Part shown: positions 26,936 through 36,139 of the stretch, one piece after another
Position numbering within the stretch: the stretch's first letter is position 1
How the letters are laid out: each line of letters starts with the position of its first letter
Assembly (NCBI GenBank): GCA_030377895.1
Contig: JAUCGB010000027.1
Coordinates: 1 to 40,375 of the forward strand
Reading direction: 5' to 3'
DNA from: Anaerolineales bacterium HSG24
GTDB lineage: Bacteria > Chloroflexota > Anaerolineae > 4572-78 > J111
DNA length: 40,375 nt
Made by a program: the position numbers and the translations under genes
Notes under the pieces: model-generated
The model's database searches: none
What the model was told of the DNA's origin: nothing
The model's input: the letters and a program-made list of their open reading frames with translations, nothing else

Positions 26936-27796
26936 TTACACTATATCGGCAAAGGTTTTTTTACTTCGCATGAACCAACTATATCCTAACAAACAAATTA
27001 AGAGACTAGCTCCCGTTATTATAAATAGTTGTCCCCAATCGGGTAGTTGTTGCCACAAAATCACGCGGCGAAAATGGGTGACAATAAAGGTGAGTGGATT
27101 TAGGTATAAAATAAACTGAATCGATTCTGGAACGGCTGAAATCGGATAAAAAATCGGGGTTAAAAAAAATAGCATCTGCATCAAAACATTGAGCAGATGA
27201 CCAATATCTCGAATAAAAACTCCTAACGAAGCCAAAAACCAGCTTAATCCTAGCACCAATAAAACTAAAGGCAAATAGACAAACGGTAGGAAAATAATCG
27301 TCCAGGCCAGTTGGTTCAAAACAATTATCGTTCCCGCTAACAAAATAATCAGGCTGATGCCAGAGTTGACCAAAGCTGACCCTAAACTACTGACAGGCAG
27401 AATCTCTAATGGAAAAACAACCCGTTTAACAAAGTTAGGATTGTTGATGATTAAGGTCGGGGCGATGATGACGGTTTCGCTAAACAGGTTAAAGGCAATT
27501 AAGCCCGTAAATAAGGTTAAGGCAAATTCGGCATAACTACCTGTAATGGTATGACTCCAGCGAGCTTGGAAAATCACCGAAAAAACGAATGTGTAAACCA
27601 ATAACATCACCAGTGGCGTTACAAACGACCATATCAGTCCCAAATAAGAACCTTTATACCGCTCTGCCACTTGACGTTTGGTGAATTGATGGATTAAGGC
27701 TCGGTGTTGCCATAAGGTACGCCCCAGATGTAAGGGATTTAAATCTTGTCCTTTTGCTCTGTTGTTTTGAGCCGTAATCGTATGAACATCGGTCAT
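26936..27796 (-). CDS. ABC-2 polysaccharide export permease (Wzm-like)
   Basis: 286 residues with six transmembrane helices and the ABC-2 membrane pattern: HQFTKRQVAERYKGSYLGLIWSFVTPLVMLLVYTFVF at the N-terminus and FFLTPIFYPISAVPESIQFILYLNPLTFIVTHFRR, both typical of Wzm/TagG/KpsM exporters. It should work with an ATPase (Wzt) that is not in the window. It coexists with a Wzx flippase in the same cluster. Confidence 0.9.
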   Translation of the reverse strand: MTDVHTITAQNNRAKGQDLNPLHLGRTLWQHRALIHQFTKRQVAERYKGSYLGLIWSFVTPLVMLLVYTFVFSVIFQARWSHTITGSYAEFALTLFTGLIAFNLFSETVIIAPTLIINNPNFVKRVVFPLEILPVSSLGSALVNSGISLIILLAGTIIVLNQLAWTIIFLPFVYLPLVLLVLGLSWFLASLGVFIRDIGHLLNVLMQMLFFLTPIFYPISAVPESIQFILYLNPLTFIVTHFRRVILWQQLPDWGQLFIITGASLLICLLGYSWFMRSKKTFADIV

Positions 27797-27846
27797 TCAG
27801 TTACTCACTGTCTAGTCCTAAAACCTTTAGGGCTTCCGCAATATTG

Positions 27847-28830
27847 TTATTTGCTATAACCATTTGGATTCTTTTGGAACCAATTCCAAGCATCACCAAT
27901 GATAGCTTCTAAATCGGGACGTTGTGGTTGCCAGCCTAAATCTTTCCGAATTGTTTTGGAATCAGCAATTAGGATGTCGGGATCACCGGGGCGACGCTCG
28001 CCAAATACAGTTGGAATCGAATGACCTGTAATTTTACGGGCTACCTCGATCAATTCCAGAATACTGAAACCATTTCCATTGCCTAGATTGAATTTTCGGC
28101 TAGGGCCGCCATCTTTTAGGGCGTTTAGCGACAAAATATGGGCTTGGGCCAAATCCAAGACATGAATATAGTCTCGAACACAGGTACCATCATGCGTGTC
28201 ATAATCATTGCCAAAAATAGTAAATTTATCTCGTCTGCCGCGAGCCACATCTAATACTAGGGGGATGATATGGGTTTCTGGGTCATGGTGTTCACCCCGT
28301 TCGACACTGGCTCCAGCGGCGTTGAAGTAGCGCAACGCGGTGTATCGTAAATCTTTGGTTTTGTCGAGCCAATGGAGAAATCGTTCCAGAATATATTTCG
28401 ATTCGCCATACGGACTGCCCGGAACGATACGCTCTGTCTCGGCAATTGGGATGGTTTCGGGATCATCAAACAGGTTGGCCGTCGAGGAGAGAATGAAGTG
28501 TTTGACTCCATTGTCTGTCGCGGCATGGAGCAGATTCAGGCCGTTGGTGACGTTCTCACCAAGATACATGAATGGATGACTGACCGATTCGCCAACCAAG
28601 GTGTAGGAGGCGAAGTGCATAATCGATTCGATATCATGGTCAACAAAAACTTGGCGCAAGGTTGGCACATCAGCCAAGTCACCTTTAATAAATTTGGCAT
28701 TAGGATGAACTGCGTCAATATGGCCCTGATACAAATTATCAAACACCACCACATCGTTACCCTGTTCAGCCAACTGCTCCACAACGATACTACCAATAAA
28801 GCCTGCTCCACCGGTTACTAAAACTGTCAT
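27847..28830 (-). CDS. galE: UDP-glucose 4-epimerase
   Basis: 327 residues from ATG 28830 (AAGGAGA 8 bases upstream); the 23 upstream codons cross the terminator hairpin and are rejected. It is a GalE-type SDR interconverting UDP-glucose and UDP-galactose (or the GlcNAc/GalNAc forms). [33 protein letters not shown] (Tyr-x3-Lys) and RYFNAAGAS are all present. Being the first gene of the minus-strand cluster after a terminator, it may mark the cluster start. Confidence 0.93.
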   Translation of the reverse strand: MTVLVTGGAGFIGSIVVEQLAEQGNDVVVFDNLYQGHIDAVHPNAKFIKGDLADVPTLRQVFVDHDIESIMHFASYTLVGESVSHPFMYLGENVTNGLNLLHAATDNGVKHFILSSTANLFDDPETIPIAETERIVPGSPYGESKYILERFLHWLDKTKDLRYTALRYFNAAGASVERGEHHDPETHIIPLVLDVARGRRDKFTIFGNDYDTHDGTCVRDYIHVLDLAQAHILSLNALKDGGPSRKFNLGNGNGFSILELIEVARKITGHSIPTVFGERRPGDPDILIADSKTIRKDLGWQPQRPDLEAIIGDAWNWFQKNPNGYSK

Positions 28831-28854
28831 TACCCATCTCCTTAAGAAAATCTT

Positions 28855-28888
28855 TATTATAAAAGAAGTCGAGGTTGCCCCCGACTTC
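28855..28888 (-). terminator. Rho-independent terminator after the restriction-modification gene
   Basis: On the minus strand a 10-bp stem GAAGTCGGGG / CCTCGACTTC (one G-T pair) closes a GCAA tetraloop and is followed by TTTTAT. It lies 39 bp past the stop of the gene at 28928 and just before galE, so it separates the two transcription units. Confidence 0.85.
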
Positions 28889-28927
28889 GATGTCATCAAG
28901 TTATTAAGCTATTTTAGGCCGTTTCAA

Positions 28928-31870
28928 TTATTTGCACAAATCTGAGCGGGATCGTTCTAAATTCAAAGCCAGCAACTTCTCCAAAATCTGCTCCTCGGTT
29001 AAATCATGGGGCCAGCCATAGCTATCTAACACGGCTTTATCAATTTCCGTATGAAGCCAATCGAGTGTCTCTATATCGGTCAAAGTCAGGAAGAGTTGGG
29101 CTGATATTTTACCTAGTTTGAGTGTTTGCTCTATCCCCGTTGTCCATGCCTTATCATCAGGATGGTTTACCTCGCGGTAATACTCTAAGGCATTGTAGAG
29201 GTTGGTCAAGGTTCGTTTTTTGACGACTTTTTCGCCTATCATGTCATCTTGTGGATGTAACCAGCCTTGCCGAAACTCAACCAGTTTCCGAGCCAAATCA
29301 GCAATACGCTTGACCAAGGGGCTGTCGGACTCGCTTGGTTCGCTACCGGGTGGGCAAGGGAAAGGAAAAGTTTGGAAGCAGGTGGTGGGCGTGTAGCGAG
29401 GATCATTCCCTTTACCAAGCCATGTTCCTAATCGTAAAGCCCACAATTCATGGAGTTTGGAATGGAGAACTCCAAAAAAATAATCGTCATCACGGGCAAA
29501 AATATACGTCCCATCATCGGCAATGGTTTCGGCAGGCAACCAAACGAATAGGCGATATTTAGCAACGCGTGGCGTGGCGATAAACCGTTCTAATCCGGCA
29601 ATCGCGGCTCGCATGCTAGGAGCGGTAAATGAATGTCGCCACCAATACTCCCGTCGATGTTTTTGTCTATTTTTAAGCCGTACCGGATAAACATGCTCTT
29701 TGACATAAACAAATGGCTGTTGATACTGACTTGCTTCTTCCTCGCTCATATCAACCCCAAAGTCGATAATCCATCGAGCCGATTTACCCTTATGGACTAA
29801 AGCTCGCCCATTAACCCACGGTTTTACCACGTCACGATTCGATTTATTATTGGAATTATTAGATAGGTTTCGCCAGTGACGGGCCAACGCATCGGAAATA
29901 TCAAAGTTGCCCCCTTTTTTCGTCCCACCAAAAACAAGGTCACTATTTTGGGAAAGTTTGTTAGCCCGCGTTAAGTCGAAACGACCATTACTTAAATCGG
30001 AGTTAATGTAGATGGTGGGCTTACCGTCTAAGGTATGCGTTTTTTGCGTACCATCATCAAACCCAATCATAGAAACTCGGACTGCGGCTCCATCCAAAAT
30101 CCATTCTCTATCAGACCAAGCCATAAAAATATCGCCTGTCTGTTTGATCCGTTCTAACACGGTACGATTTGCACCACCGCGTATGGAATTTGTGGATAGT
30201 AATCCAGCCCGTTGTAACCTCCCATGCTCAATCATGGCCCGTGCTTTTTCAAACCAATAGCAGACCAAATCAACAAAGGCTGATAACCTGTCCTGATAGA
30301 GTTGAAATAATGTCTCGACATAGTTATCTCCCAACTCAGCCCGAATACGATTGCCTCCCAAAAAGGGCGGATTGCCAATCACGACATCGGCGGAGGCCCA
30401 TTCTGGCTCAACCGGCTGGCCCTGCTCATCGTAGGATAGGATAGCATCCATGCGTTTAATCGTCTCTAAGGGGCGCAGAATTGGGGTGGGCAGTTGCTCA
30501 AAACCGTTCTGATATCGCCATTGAATATAGCCAATCCAGACCGTGACTTGGGCCAGTTCATGGGCATACACGTTGATTTCCATACCGTGCAGTTGTTGCG
30601 GGTCAACCGTTAGGGGAACGGTCGGCAAATCATATCGTTCAGCAAAGACCAGCACCTCTTTTTGCAAATCAAGCATGGCTTGCAGGGCAATATAGAGGAA
30701 GTTGCCACTGCCGCAGGCCGGATCAAGCACCTTGGTCTGAGCGATTTTAGCGGCAAAATCTTGTAAGATGGCATGGGCCTGCTCTTGTTTACCATGATGA
30801 ACAAGAAAGAGAGCCTCCTCTTTGACCATGTGCCACTCCTCGCGCAACGGTTGCATGAGAACAGGTTCAATAATCAGCTCGATGTCGGCTTTACGGGTAT
30901 AATGCGCTCCAATTTGATGCCGTTTTGTGCTGTCCAAAATTCGCTCAAACAGTGTACCAAAAATGGACGGCTCAAGTTGTGACCAATCAGACCGACAGGC
31001 GTTTAGCAAACCGTTAACCAGTGACGTGGGTAAGCTAGGAGGCACAAACTCATTATCAAACAAGCCTCCATCAAAATGAGGTATTCTTTCTGAGCCATAA
31101 GGTTTGCCGTCCCGCATCGACTTAAACAGATTGCTTAACATTTCGATAAGAATCTCAACATCCTCAACGGTATCAATCGGTTGCATCATCAATTTTGTAA
31201 ACAACTTGTTAGGTAACAGGCCAATACTTTCGGCAAAAAGACAGAACAATAAGCGAATAAAAAAATGGGCTTGCTCCTCTGAATTAAAGGGAAGTTGTTG
31301 GCCCTTGACATGAAGGCGCACCCCCTCCACGATTTTGATAAACTGTTCGGCGGTAGCTTGGGTGATATATTCGCGGGTAGTTTTGGGCTTAAATTCGGCA
31401 TCAAGTTCAGCAATCGACTCATTAAAAATCGTCTTGAGCTTACGAACACCATTGCCATGTTCAATATCATCTAAGGTGATGACATGGGTTTGTTTAACCG
31501 TATTAGTATAGTTTGTATGGATGATGATTTTTTCCGTGTCGCAAGTAATCAGCAACGGCGGATTGTCTAGGGAATCCTTATAAAACAAAAGCTGTTGATA
31601 GGCTTTGTTCAAATCGTCATGCGCGCCCTTATACTCCCAAATAAAGCGACCCCGATAAAAGACATCGGCTCGTCCTTTACGCCCATTCGGTTTGATATTA
31701 GCGGCCTCAAAACTAAAGGTCTCCTTATCGCCAAAAGCTACCGGATCGGGATGACCGACTAGGGCGCAAATATCGTTAAAATGGGTTTGGGCAGATTGAA
31801 TCTCGGTAAAATATAGTAGAGATGCTTGTCTCCACTTGGCAACAAACTCTTTTACGGTTAATGTTGGCAT
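28928..31870 (-). CDS. Type IIL (MmeI-like) restriction-modification protein
   Basis: About 980 residues. The N-terminal PD-(D/E)xK nuclease is GRADVFYRGRFIWEYKG (D69, E79, K81). A helical linker is followed by the gamma-class N6-adenine methyltransferase: motif I VLDPACGSGNFL (382-392) and motif IV VVIGNPPFLGG (497-505). The C-terminal half (about 650-850) is the target-recognition domain. One polypeptide would cut and methylate the same site. Recognition sequence cannot be read. I start at ATG 31870 (MPTLTVKEF); a TTG frame start at 31897 lies in a repeat and is rejected. The order nuclease-MTase-TRD is complete. A BREX PglX-like role is possible but the N-terminal nuclease favours MmeI type. 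Confidence 0.88.
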   Translation of the reverse strand: MPTLTVKEFVAKWRQASLLYFTEIQSAQTHFNDICALVGHPDPVAFGDKETFSFEAANIKPNGRKGRADVFYRGRFIWEYKGAHDDLNKAYQQLLFYKDSLDNPPLLITCDTEKIIIHTNYTNTVKQTHVITLDDIEHGNGVRKLKTIFNESIAELDAEFKPKTTREYITQATAEQFIKIVEGVRLHVKGQQLPFNSEEQAHFFIRLLFCLFAESIGLLPNKLFTKLMMQPIDTVEDVEILIEMLSNLFKSMRDGKPYGSERIPHFDGGLFDNEFVPPSLPTSLVNGLLNACRSDWSQLEPSIFGTLFERILDSTKRHQIGAHYTRKADIELIIEPVLMQPLREEWHMVKEEALFLVHHGKQEQAHAILQDFAAKIAQTKVLDPACGSGNFLYIALQAMLDLQKEVLVFAERYDLPTVPLTVDPQQLHGMEINVYAHELAQVTVWIGYIQWRYQNGFEQLPTPILRPLETIKRMDAILSYDEQGQPVEPEWASADVVIGNPPFLGGNRIRAELGDNYVETLFQLYQDRLSAFVDLVCYWFEKARAMIEHGRLQRAGLLSTNSIRGGANRTVLERIKQTGDIFMAWSDREWILDGAAVRVSMIGFDDGTQKTHTLDGKPTIYINSDLSNGRFDLTRANKLSQNSDLVFGGTKKGGNFDISDALARHWRNLSNNSNNKSNRDVVKPWVNGRALVHKGKSARWIIDFGVDMSEEEASQYQQPFVYVKEHVYPVRLKNRQKHRREYWWRHSFTAPSMRAAIAGLERFIATPRVAKYRLFVWLPAETIADDGTYIFARDDDYFFGVLHSKLHELWALRLGTWLGKGNDPRYTPTTCFQTFPFPCPPGSEPSESDSPLVKRIADLARKLVEFRQGWLHPQDDMIGEKVVKKRTLTNLYNALEYYREVNHPDDKAWTTGIEQTLKLGKISAQLFLTLTDIETLDWLHTEIDKAVLDSYGWPHDLTEEQILEKLLALNLERSRSDLCK

Positions 31871-31882
31871 GTTGATATTGAA

Positions 31883-31948
31883 CCAACCTTCCCGCAAGTT
31901 CTAAACTTACTTACGGGAAGGTGACTGAAAATGTTTATCTGAACATCT
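31883..31948. repeat. Dispersed hairpin repeat, copy 1
   Basis: The left arm ACCTTCCCGCAAGTT (31886-31900) pairs with a right arm that carries a 4-base ACTT insertion and one change (31904-31922). A conserved tail CTGAAAATG...GAACATCT (31925-31948) follows. Copy 2 at 38111-38178 has the same order and orientation with a perfect stem. It sits at the 5' end of the restriction-modification gene. Confidence 0.85.
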
Positions 31949-31958
31949 GTAGTCTACG

Positions 31959-33803
31959 TTACCCCGTACAATCAACCTGATTTTTTCCATCATTAAAAGC
32001 GGCATCGTTACTACCGGAAACGATAATTATCTGGGCTCGTCCCTTGAGCGAGCCAATTTGCCCAGCACCTTGAGGACATGTTCCGCTGAGTAACCAGTCG
32101 TAGGTTCCGGGTGGAATCTCATCCCAGATGAATGGGCCTTGGTCCGCGGAAAAACTGCGGGATCCATATAGAGTATCACTTGGCTGGAACAGTTCAATAT
32201 AGACGGGATTGCCGGTTTCATTTCTAAAGGTAAAGCCACCATTTGGAATCGGTGTGATCGTCGGCGTGGGGGAGGGAGTCGTTGTAGGAACTGGCGTAGG
32301 GGTCGAAGTTGGATTTCTGACCAGCGCGGGAATGTATGTCTGTTCCTGTTCTAACACAACCGTAACATCATCAACATAAACACCACCGCCAGTAGTATCG
32401 TTATCGTTGGCAAGGAGTACAAAGGCAATCCATACATTCCGCTCACCGCGCATGTCTAATGGTTGTCCATTATCGTCAAATCCAGCCTTTTTTAGATCAA
32501 GACGCATCAAATTGTACCCTTCTTGATTCCCCCGCTCATCAGTATAAATATTACTCGCCACACCCTGCCCCTCATAACTGGTTCCATCTTTAGAGGCCCA
32601 CCACCAGAACACATCGCTAGCCGCTGGACTAGCACCTAGTTCAGTATCAGCTCGAAAATAGAAATCGACCCAAGCATCACTGGCGATTGAGAGGTTGAAG
32701 GGGCCGTAGATAAGCCATGATTCTATACTTTTGGGATAAGTGATATTAGTACCAACACAAGGATCAACCCCAAGCCCACCTCTAGCGACCCACATGGCGT
32801 TTGGCTCAGATAGGGCCGAACAGTTGACACTGCCCCATTTATAATCAGAACCACTCTGGTCATGCGCGAGCCAAGCGGTATTAGGGAAAGGAGTATCATC
32901 AAAATTTTCGTAGGTAATACGTTCTTGGGTGGCACTACTTTTGCGGATGGTGATATAGTCAAGAAATGCCCCACTGCCAGTGATGTCGTTACTATTGCTT
33001 GAAAACTGAAATCGAATCCAAACCTCCGTTTCACCCGTTAAGTCACCCAAAACAGGCACATTAGTTAAATCAAAGCTTTCCAAATTGTAACTGAAAGGGT
33101 TGCCGGTTGAGGTTTGATATGGCCCATGTGTATAATCGCCAGAGATTTTTTCCCCTTCATAGTTGATCCCGTCTTTGGAAGCTCCCCAAAAAAGGAAATC
33201 CCCGTTAAATTCACTCTCTAAGCGATAGAGAAAATCGAGGGAAGCATTTTTGGCATCAGCCAAACTAAACGGCCCGTAAGTTAGGGTAACATTTAGGTCG
33301 GCTGGATAGATGGCTGTGTTGGTGCAAGGGTCAAGCTGAGGATTACCGTCGTTAGGGGTGCCAGCCACCCAAACTGATTTTGAGCCGAGTACTGTCCAGC
33401 CCAACCCAAGGGTGGAGTAACAGGGGACAACGCCCCATGTATACGAACTGTCAGTATTGATTTGAAATTTTGGATCAACACTACCTTCAAATGTCTCTAG
33501 CAAAATTTCGGTAGCTCCAGTAGCTTGGATAGGAGTACGTTGTTGTTTATTTTGTGCCGCAACTAGGTCGGCTGGGTCGATAAACTCGACAGTTTCTCCA
33601 TTATATTTGCCATAAAACATGGGAAAGGTGGTGGTCGAGGAAACTGACTCACGCTGTTGTAGCTGAATAGTCTGCTCAATCTTCTGACCATCTTGATGGA
33701 TAGACACGATATTTGGGGCAACTGAGGTTGCTCCAACCGTCGAGACGGCTGTCAATAGCATAACATAGATAGCTACTAAAATGATAATTTTATAACCTTT
33801 CAT
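31959..33803 (-). CDS. Secreted protein with two homologous beta-sandwich-like domains
   Basis: 614 residues. A signal peptide covers about 1-25 (KIIILVAIYVMLLTAVSTVGA). Two related domains follow at about 100-290 and 295-488. Both contain ENFD/ETFE, YxWGxVxC, a SVWVA/AMWVA segment, YGPF(S/N)L, FWxxASKDGxxYEG and a final G(A/V)(F/Y)(L/V)D(Y/D)(I/V)T strand, resembling MAM or concanavalin-like lectin modules. A Pro-Thr linker (about 495-525) leads to a C-terminal domain (NGGFTFRNETGNPVYIELFQPS to the end). Surface or extracellular adhesion or glycan binding is plausible; no enzyme motif is seen. AAGGAG precedes the ATG. Confidence 0.78.
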   Translation of the reverse strand: MKGYKIIILVAIYVMLLTAVSTVGATSVAPNIVSIHQDGQKIEQTIQLQQRESVSSTTTFPMFYGKYNGETVEFIDPADLVAAQNKQQRTPIQATGATEILLETFEGSVDPKFQINTDSSYTWGVVPCYSTLGLGWTVLGSKSVWVAGTPNDGNPQLDPCTNTAIYPADLNVTLTYGPFSLADAKNASLDFLYRLESEFNGDFLFWGASKDGINYEGEKISGDYTHGPYQTSTGNPFSYNLESFDLTNVPVLGDLTGETEVWIRFQFSSNSNDITGSGAFLDYITIRKSSATQERITYENFDDTPFPNTAWLAHDQSGSDYKWGSVNCSALSEPNAMWVARGGLGVDPCVGTNITYPKSIESWLIYGPFNLSIASDAWVDFYFRADTELGASPAASDVFWWWASKDGTSYEGQGVASNIYTDERGNQEGYNLMRLDLKKAGFDDNGQPLDMRGERNVWIAFVLLANDNDTTGGGVYVDDVTVVLEQEQTYIPALVRNPTSTPTPVPTTTPSPTPTITPIPNGGFTFRNETGNPVYIELFQPSDTLYGSRSFSADQGPFIWDEIPPGTYDWLLSGTCPQGAGQIGSLKGRAQIIIVSGSNDAAFNDGKNQVDCTG

Positions 33804-33850
33804 TTGTAAAACTCCTTTTTTGTTTGAGATAGTTATGGAAAATATTGAAA

Positions 33851-35935
33851 TCAGTTTAGACCGCCGCCATCTCCACCACCACCGCCATCGCCATCGTCAC
33901 CGCCAGATGGACCGGGGGCATTATAGCGAAGCGTACCGGGTGTATCGGCCTGAATTCCTAAATCTTTGTAACTGGGAGCAATTTCGACCAACAACACCGT
34001 CCAAAAATAGTCACCGGATTGACTGTTGACGCTCGGCGATTCGGTTATATCGGTGGTTAGTCGATAGGTGTTATTGGCTAACTGTTTAATCACCCCATTT
34101 TTGTTATCGTTGACGGAGTTATGCACTCCGGCTGGAGCGCCGCCCTCTCGCCAAACCCGAACCTCAAACCCCTGATTTTCCTTTAGCGGACTGCTCCATT
34201 GCCACTCAAAGGTGGTCATGCCAAAACTTGCCTCCCCCTCGGCGTTGGTCGGTTTGAGTAGCACAAATTGACCATCGGGCAGGTCTGGGGTGGGGGTACG
34301 AGTCGGAGGTCTAGGAGTGTTGGTGACATCTGGAGTGTTAGTAGGGGTTGAGGTGTCAGTGGATGTCGGCTCTGGGGTTGAGGTGTTGGTCTCTGTTGGG
34401 GTCGGGGTGTCCGGCTCTGGGGTTGAGGTGTTGGTCTCTGTTGGGGTCGGGGTGTCCGGTTCTGGAGTTGAGGTGTCGGTAGGCGTAGGAGTTGGGGTGT
34501 CGGGTGCAATGGCAATGATCACATTATCAACATTATCTACTTCGACCGCTGCTTCGTCAGCCGTAATCCAGCCGATTCCGGTAGGAGTTTCGATTTGCCA
34601 CCATTCGCCAGCTCGGTCACGTCCGATCACCTTCACACTGTTGCCGGGGGATAAACCGCCGACAATATCATAAAATTCGCCGGGTCCAAAATAGATGTCG
34701 AGGTCGGTGTTAGCGACGACCACCGGATTACCCGGCATTGGTGTGGGCGGAGTATCCGTTGGGGCAGAGGTTGGTTCATCTGTTGTATCTCCTGTGAGAG
34801 TACTTTTCTCGCTATGCTCAACCGCTTCTGCGGTCAATACTATGGCCTGAATGTCTTCCTCATCTAAATCGGGATCAGTACGATCAGAGAAGATAAACCA
34901 GCCTAAAGCAAATAGCACCAGAAGCGCGACCACACCACCAATCATCAAGTGCAGGTTAGAGTTTTGTGATGTTTGCGACGGTGGAGATCCCTCAACGGGG
35001 ATTTGTGAGGCGATGGTCGCATCACCTGCAACCGAAACGGCAGTCTTTTCGGTCATAATGTTGGTGCGAGTATCAAGATTAATGGTTGTACCCTCTGGAT
35101 CAGCTAGTTCAACCGATTGTAGCTCGGTGGCAAATTGTGCCGCAGATGAGTAACGATTTTCGGGCTTAATCGCTAGGGCTTTTAGAATGACCCGTTCTAA
35201 ATCAGGGGGAATATTAGAGTTTTTATCTCGTAAAGGAGGAATTGGCTCGGTACTACGTTTGATGGCGATGGCTAACGGCGTGGGAGCATGATGAGGCACG
35301 GTTCCGGTCAACATTTTGTAGAGAATGATCCCCAAGGCGTAGATGTCGGTGCGATGGTCAACCTGTTTCCCCGCCGCTTGTTCTGGCGACATGTAAGCTG
35401 GCGTACCCATAGTCAAGCCGGTGCTAGTTAATTCGCTAGAGCCTTCGGTCATTTTGACCAAACCAAAATCGGCCAACAAGGCCCATTTCCCATCTATCAA
35501 AACATTGCCCGGTTTTATATCCCGATGGATGATACCTTGTTGATGGGCATAGTTTAGGGCATCGGCCACTTGAGCCACGTAGTTAATTAGTTGATCCATC
35601 CGCACCTCGGATTTGATCATTTCGCTCAAGGTGGTTGAGTTTTCAACATAACGCATGACGATATAATTATAGTTATTTTCAATACCTGCGTCGTAAACTT
35701 GTAAAATATTAGGGTGATTTAGTTTGGCAACTGAGTGGGCCTCTCGTTGAAACCGTTCCGAAAAATCGGGATGTTCGGCTAACGAGGGTGATAACACTTT
35801 TACCGCCACAAAACGGTCTAAATCAGGATGATAGGCTTTAAAAACTTGGGCCATGCCGCCCTGTCCGACTTTTTCTCTGATTTCATACGGGCCTAACTTG
35901 CTTCCAATGAGTTTTTGCATCATGGTCATTGTCAT
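33851..35935 (-). CDS. Membrane Ser/Thr protein kinase with SH3b domain and PT-rich linker
   Basis: 694 residues. The Hanks kinase domain spans about 17-275: glycine loop GQGGMAQV, K46 in VAVKVL, HRD at 137-139 (IIHRDIKPGNVL), DFG 156-158, GTPAYMSPEQ. One transmembrane helix lies at about 328-350. The outside part has an SH3b domain (about 403-465, ending GIGWITADEA), a Pro-Thr linker (about 478-552) of 15-residue tandem repeats, and a fibronectin-like C-terminal domain ending in Gly/Asp-rich sequence. It would sense an external cue and signal by phosphorylation. The nearby secreted PT-linker protein may be functionally linked. The N-terminal MTMTMM offers several starts. Confidence 0.9.
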   Translation of the reverse strand: MTMTMMQKLIGSKLGPYEIREKVGQGGMAQVFKAYHPDLDRFVAVKVLSPSLAEHPDFSERFQREAHSVAKLNHPNILQVYDAGIENNYNYIVMRYVENSTTLSEMIKSEVRMDQLINYVAQVADALNYAHQQGIIHRDIKPGNVLIDGKWALLADFGLVKMTEGSSELTSTGLTMGTPAYMSPEQAAGKQVDHRTDIYALGIILYKMLTGTVPHHAPTPLAIAIKRSTEPIPPLRDKNSNIPPDLERVILKALAIKPENRYSSAAQFATELQSVELADPEGTTINLDTRTNIMTEKTAVSVAGDATIASQIPVEGSPPSQTSQNSNLHLMIGGVVALLVLFALGWFIFSDRTDPDLDEEDIQAIVLTAEAVEHSEKSTLTGDTTDEPTSAPTDTPPTPMPGNPVVVANTDLDIYFGPGEFYDIVGGLSPGNSVKVIGRDRAGEWWQIETPTGIGWITADEAAVEVDNVDNVIIAIAPDTPTPTPTDTSTPEPDTPTPTETNTSTPEPDTPTPTETNTSTPEPTSTDTSTPTNTPDVTNTPRPPTRTPTPDLPDGQFVLLKPTNAEGEASFGMTTFEWQWSSPLKENQGFEVRVWREGGAPAGVHNSVNDNKNGVIKQLANNTYRLTTDITESPSVNSQSGDYFWTVLLVEIAPSYKDLGIQADTPGTLRYNAPGPSGGDDGDGGGGGDGGGLN
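34368..34501. repeat. 45-bp tandem repeat in the kinase linker
   Basis: Two nearly identical 45-bp units (34368-34412 and 34413-34457) and a third diverged one encode a 15-residue unit rich in P, T, S and E/D. The unit is a multiple of three, so changes in copy number would keep the frame. Confidence 0.85.
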
Positions 35936-36015
35936 GAGTGTTTTATCCTTTTCTACATGAATCTATTGTTGAGTCATTGTTAAAACATCGTTTTTGGTAG
36001 GATGTCATAAGTGTA

Positions 36016-36083
36016 AACTTAACGTTTGTAGGCGATTCATCGCCTTCAAAGGCACTGAAGTGCCTACTGCGAACGCTTAAGTT
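36016..36083. repeat. Twin-hairpin repeat, copy 2
   Basis: Inverted relative to copy 1 at 6689-6765. The outer arms AACTTAA / TTAAGTT and CGTTTGTAGGC / GCCTACTGCGAACG enclose hairpins GGCGAT-TC-ATCGCC and GGCACT-GA-AGTGCC. It lies between the kinase gene start and the patatin-like gene stop. Loop bases differ between copies while stems are conserved, which is evidence that the stems matter. Confidence 0.85.
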
Positions 36084-36139
36084 GATGATCGCTTAAATCA
36101 GTTAGCATCACGAATTTTTCATTCCACATTTCACGTTTA

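Noticed and set aside
28372..28821. 149-codon open frame on the plus strand over galE
   Set aside because: It lies fully antisense to a clear GalE coding region and shows no family resemblance.
31871..31897. Longer start of the restriction-modification gene (TTG at 31897)
   Set aside because: The extra nine codons are encoded by the hairpin repeat found again at 38111; the ATG at 31870 begins the natural N-terminus.
34290..34673. 127-codon open frame on the plus strand over the kinase linker
   Set aside because: It is the antisense reading of a Pro-Thr-rich repeat (giving Val-Gly repeats) and has no domain or ribosome binding site.
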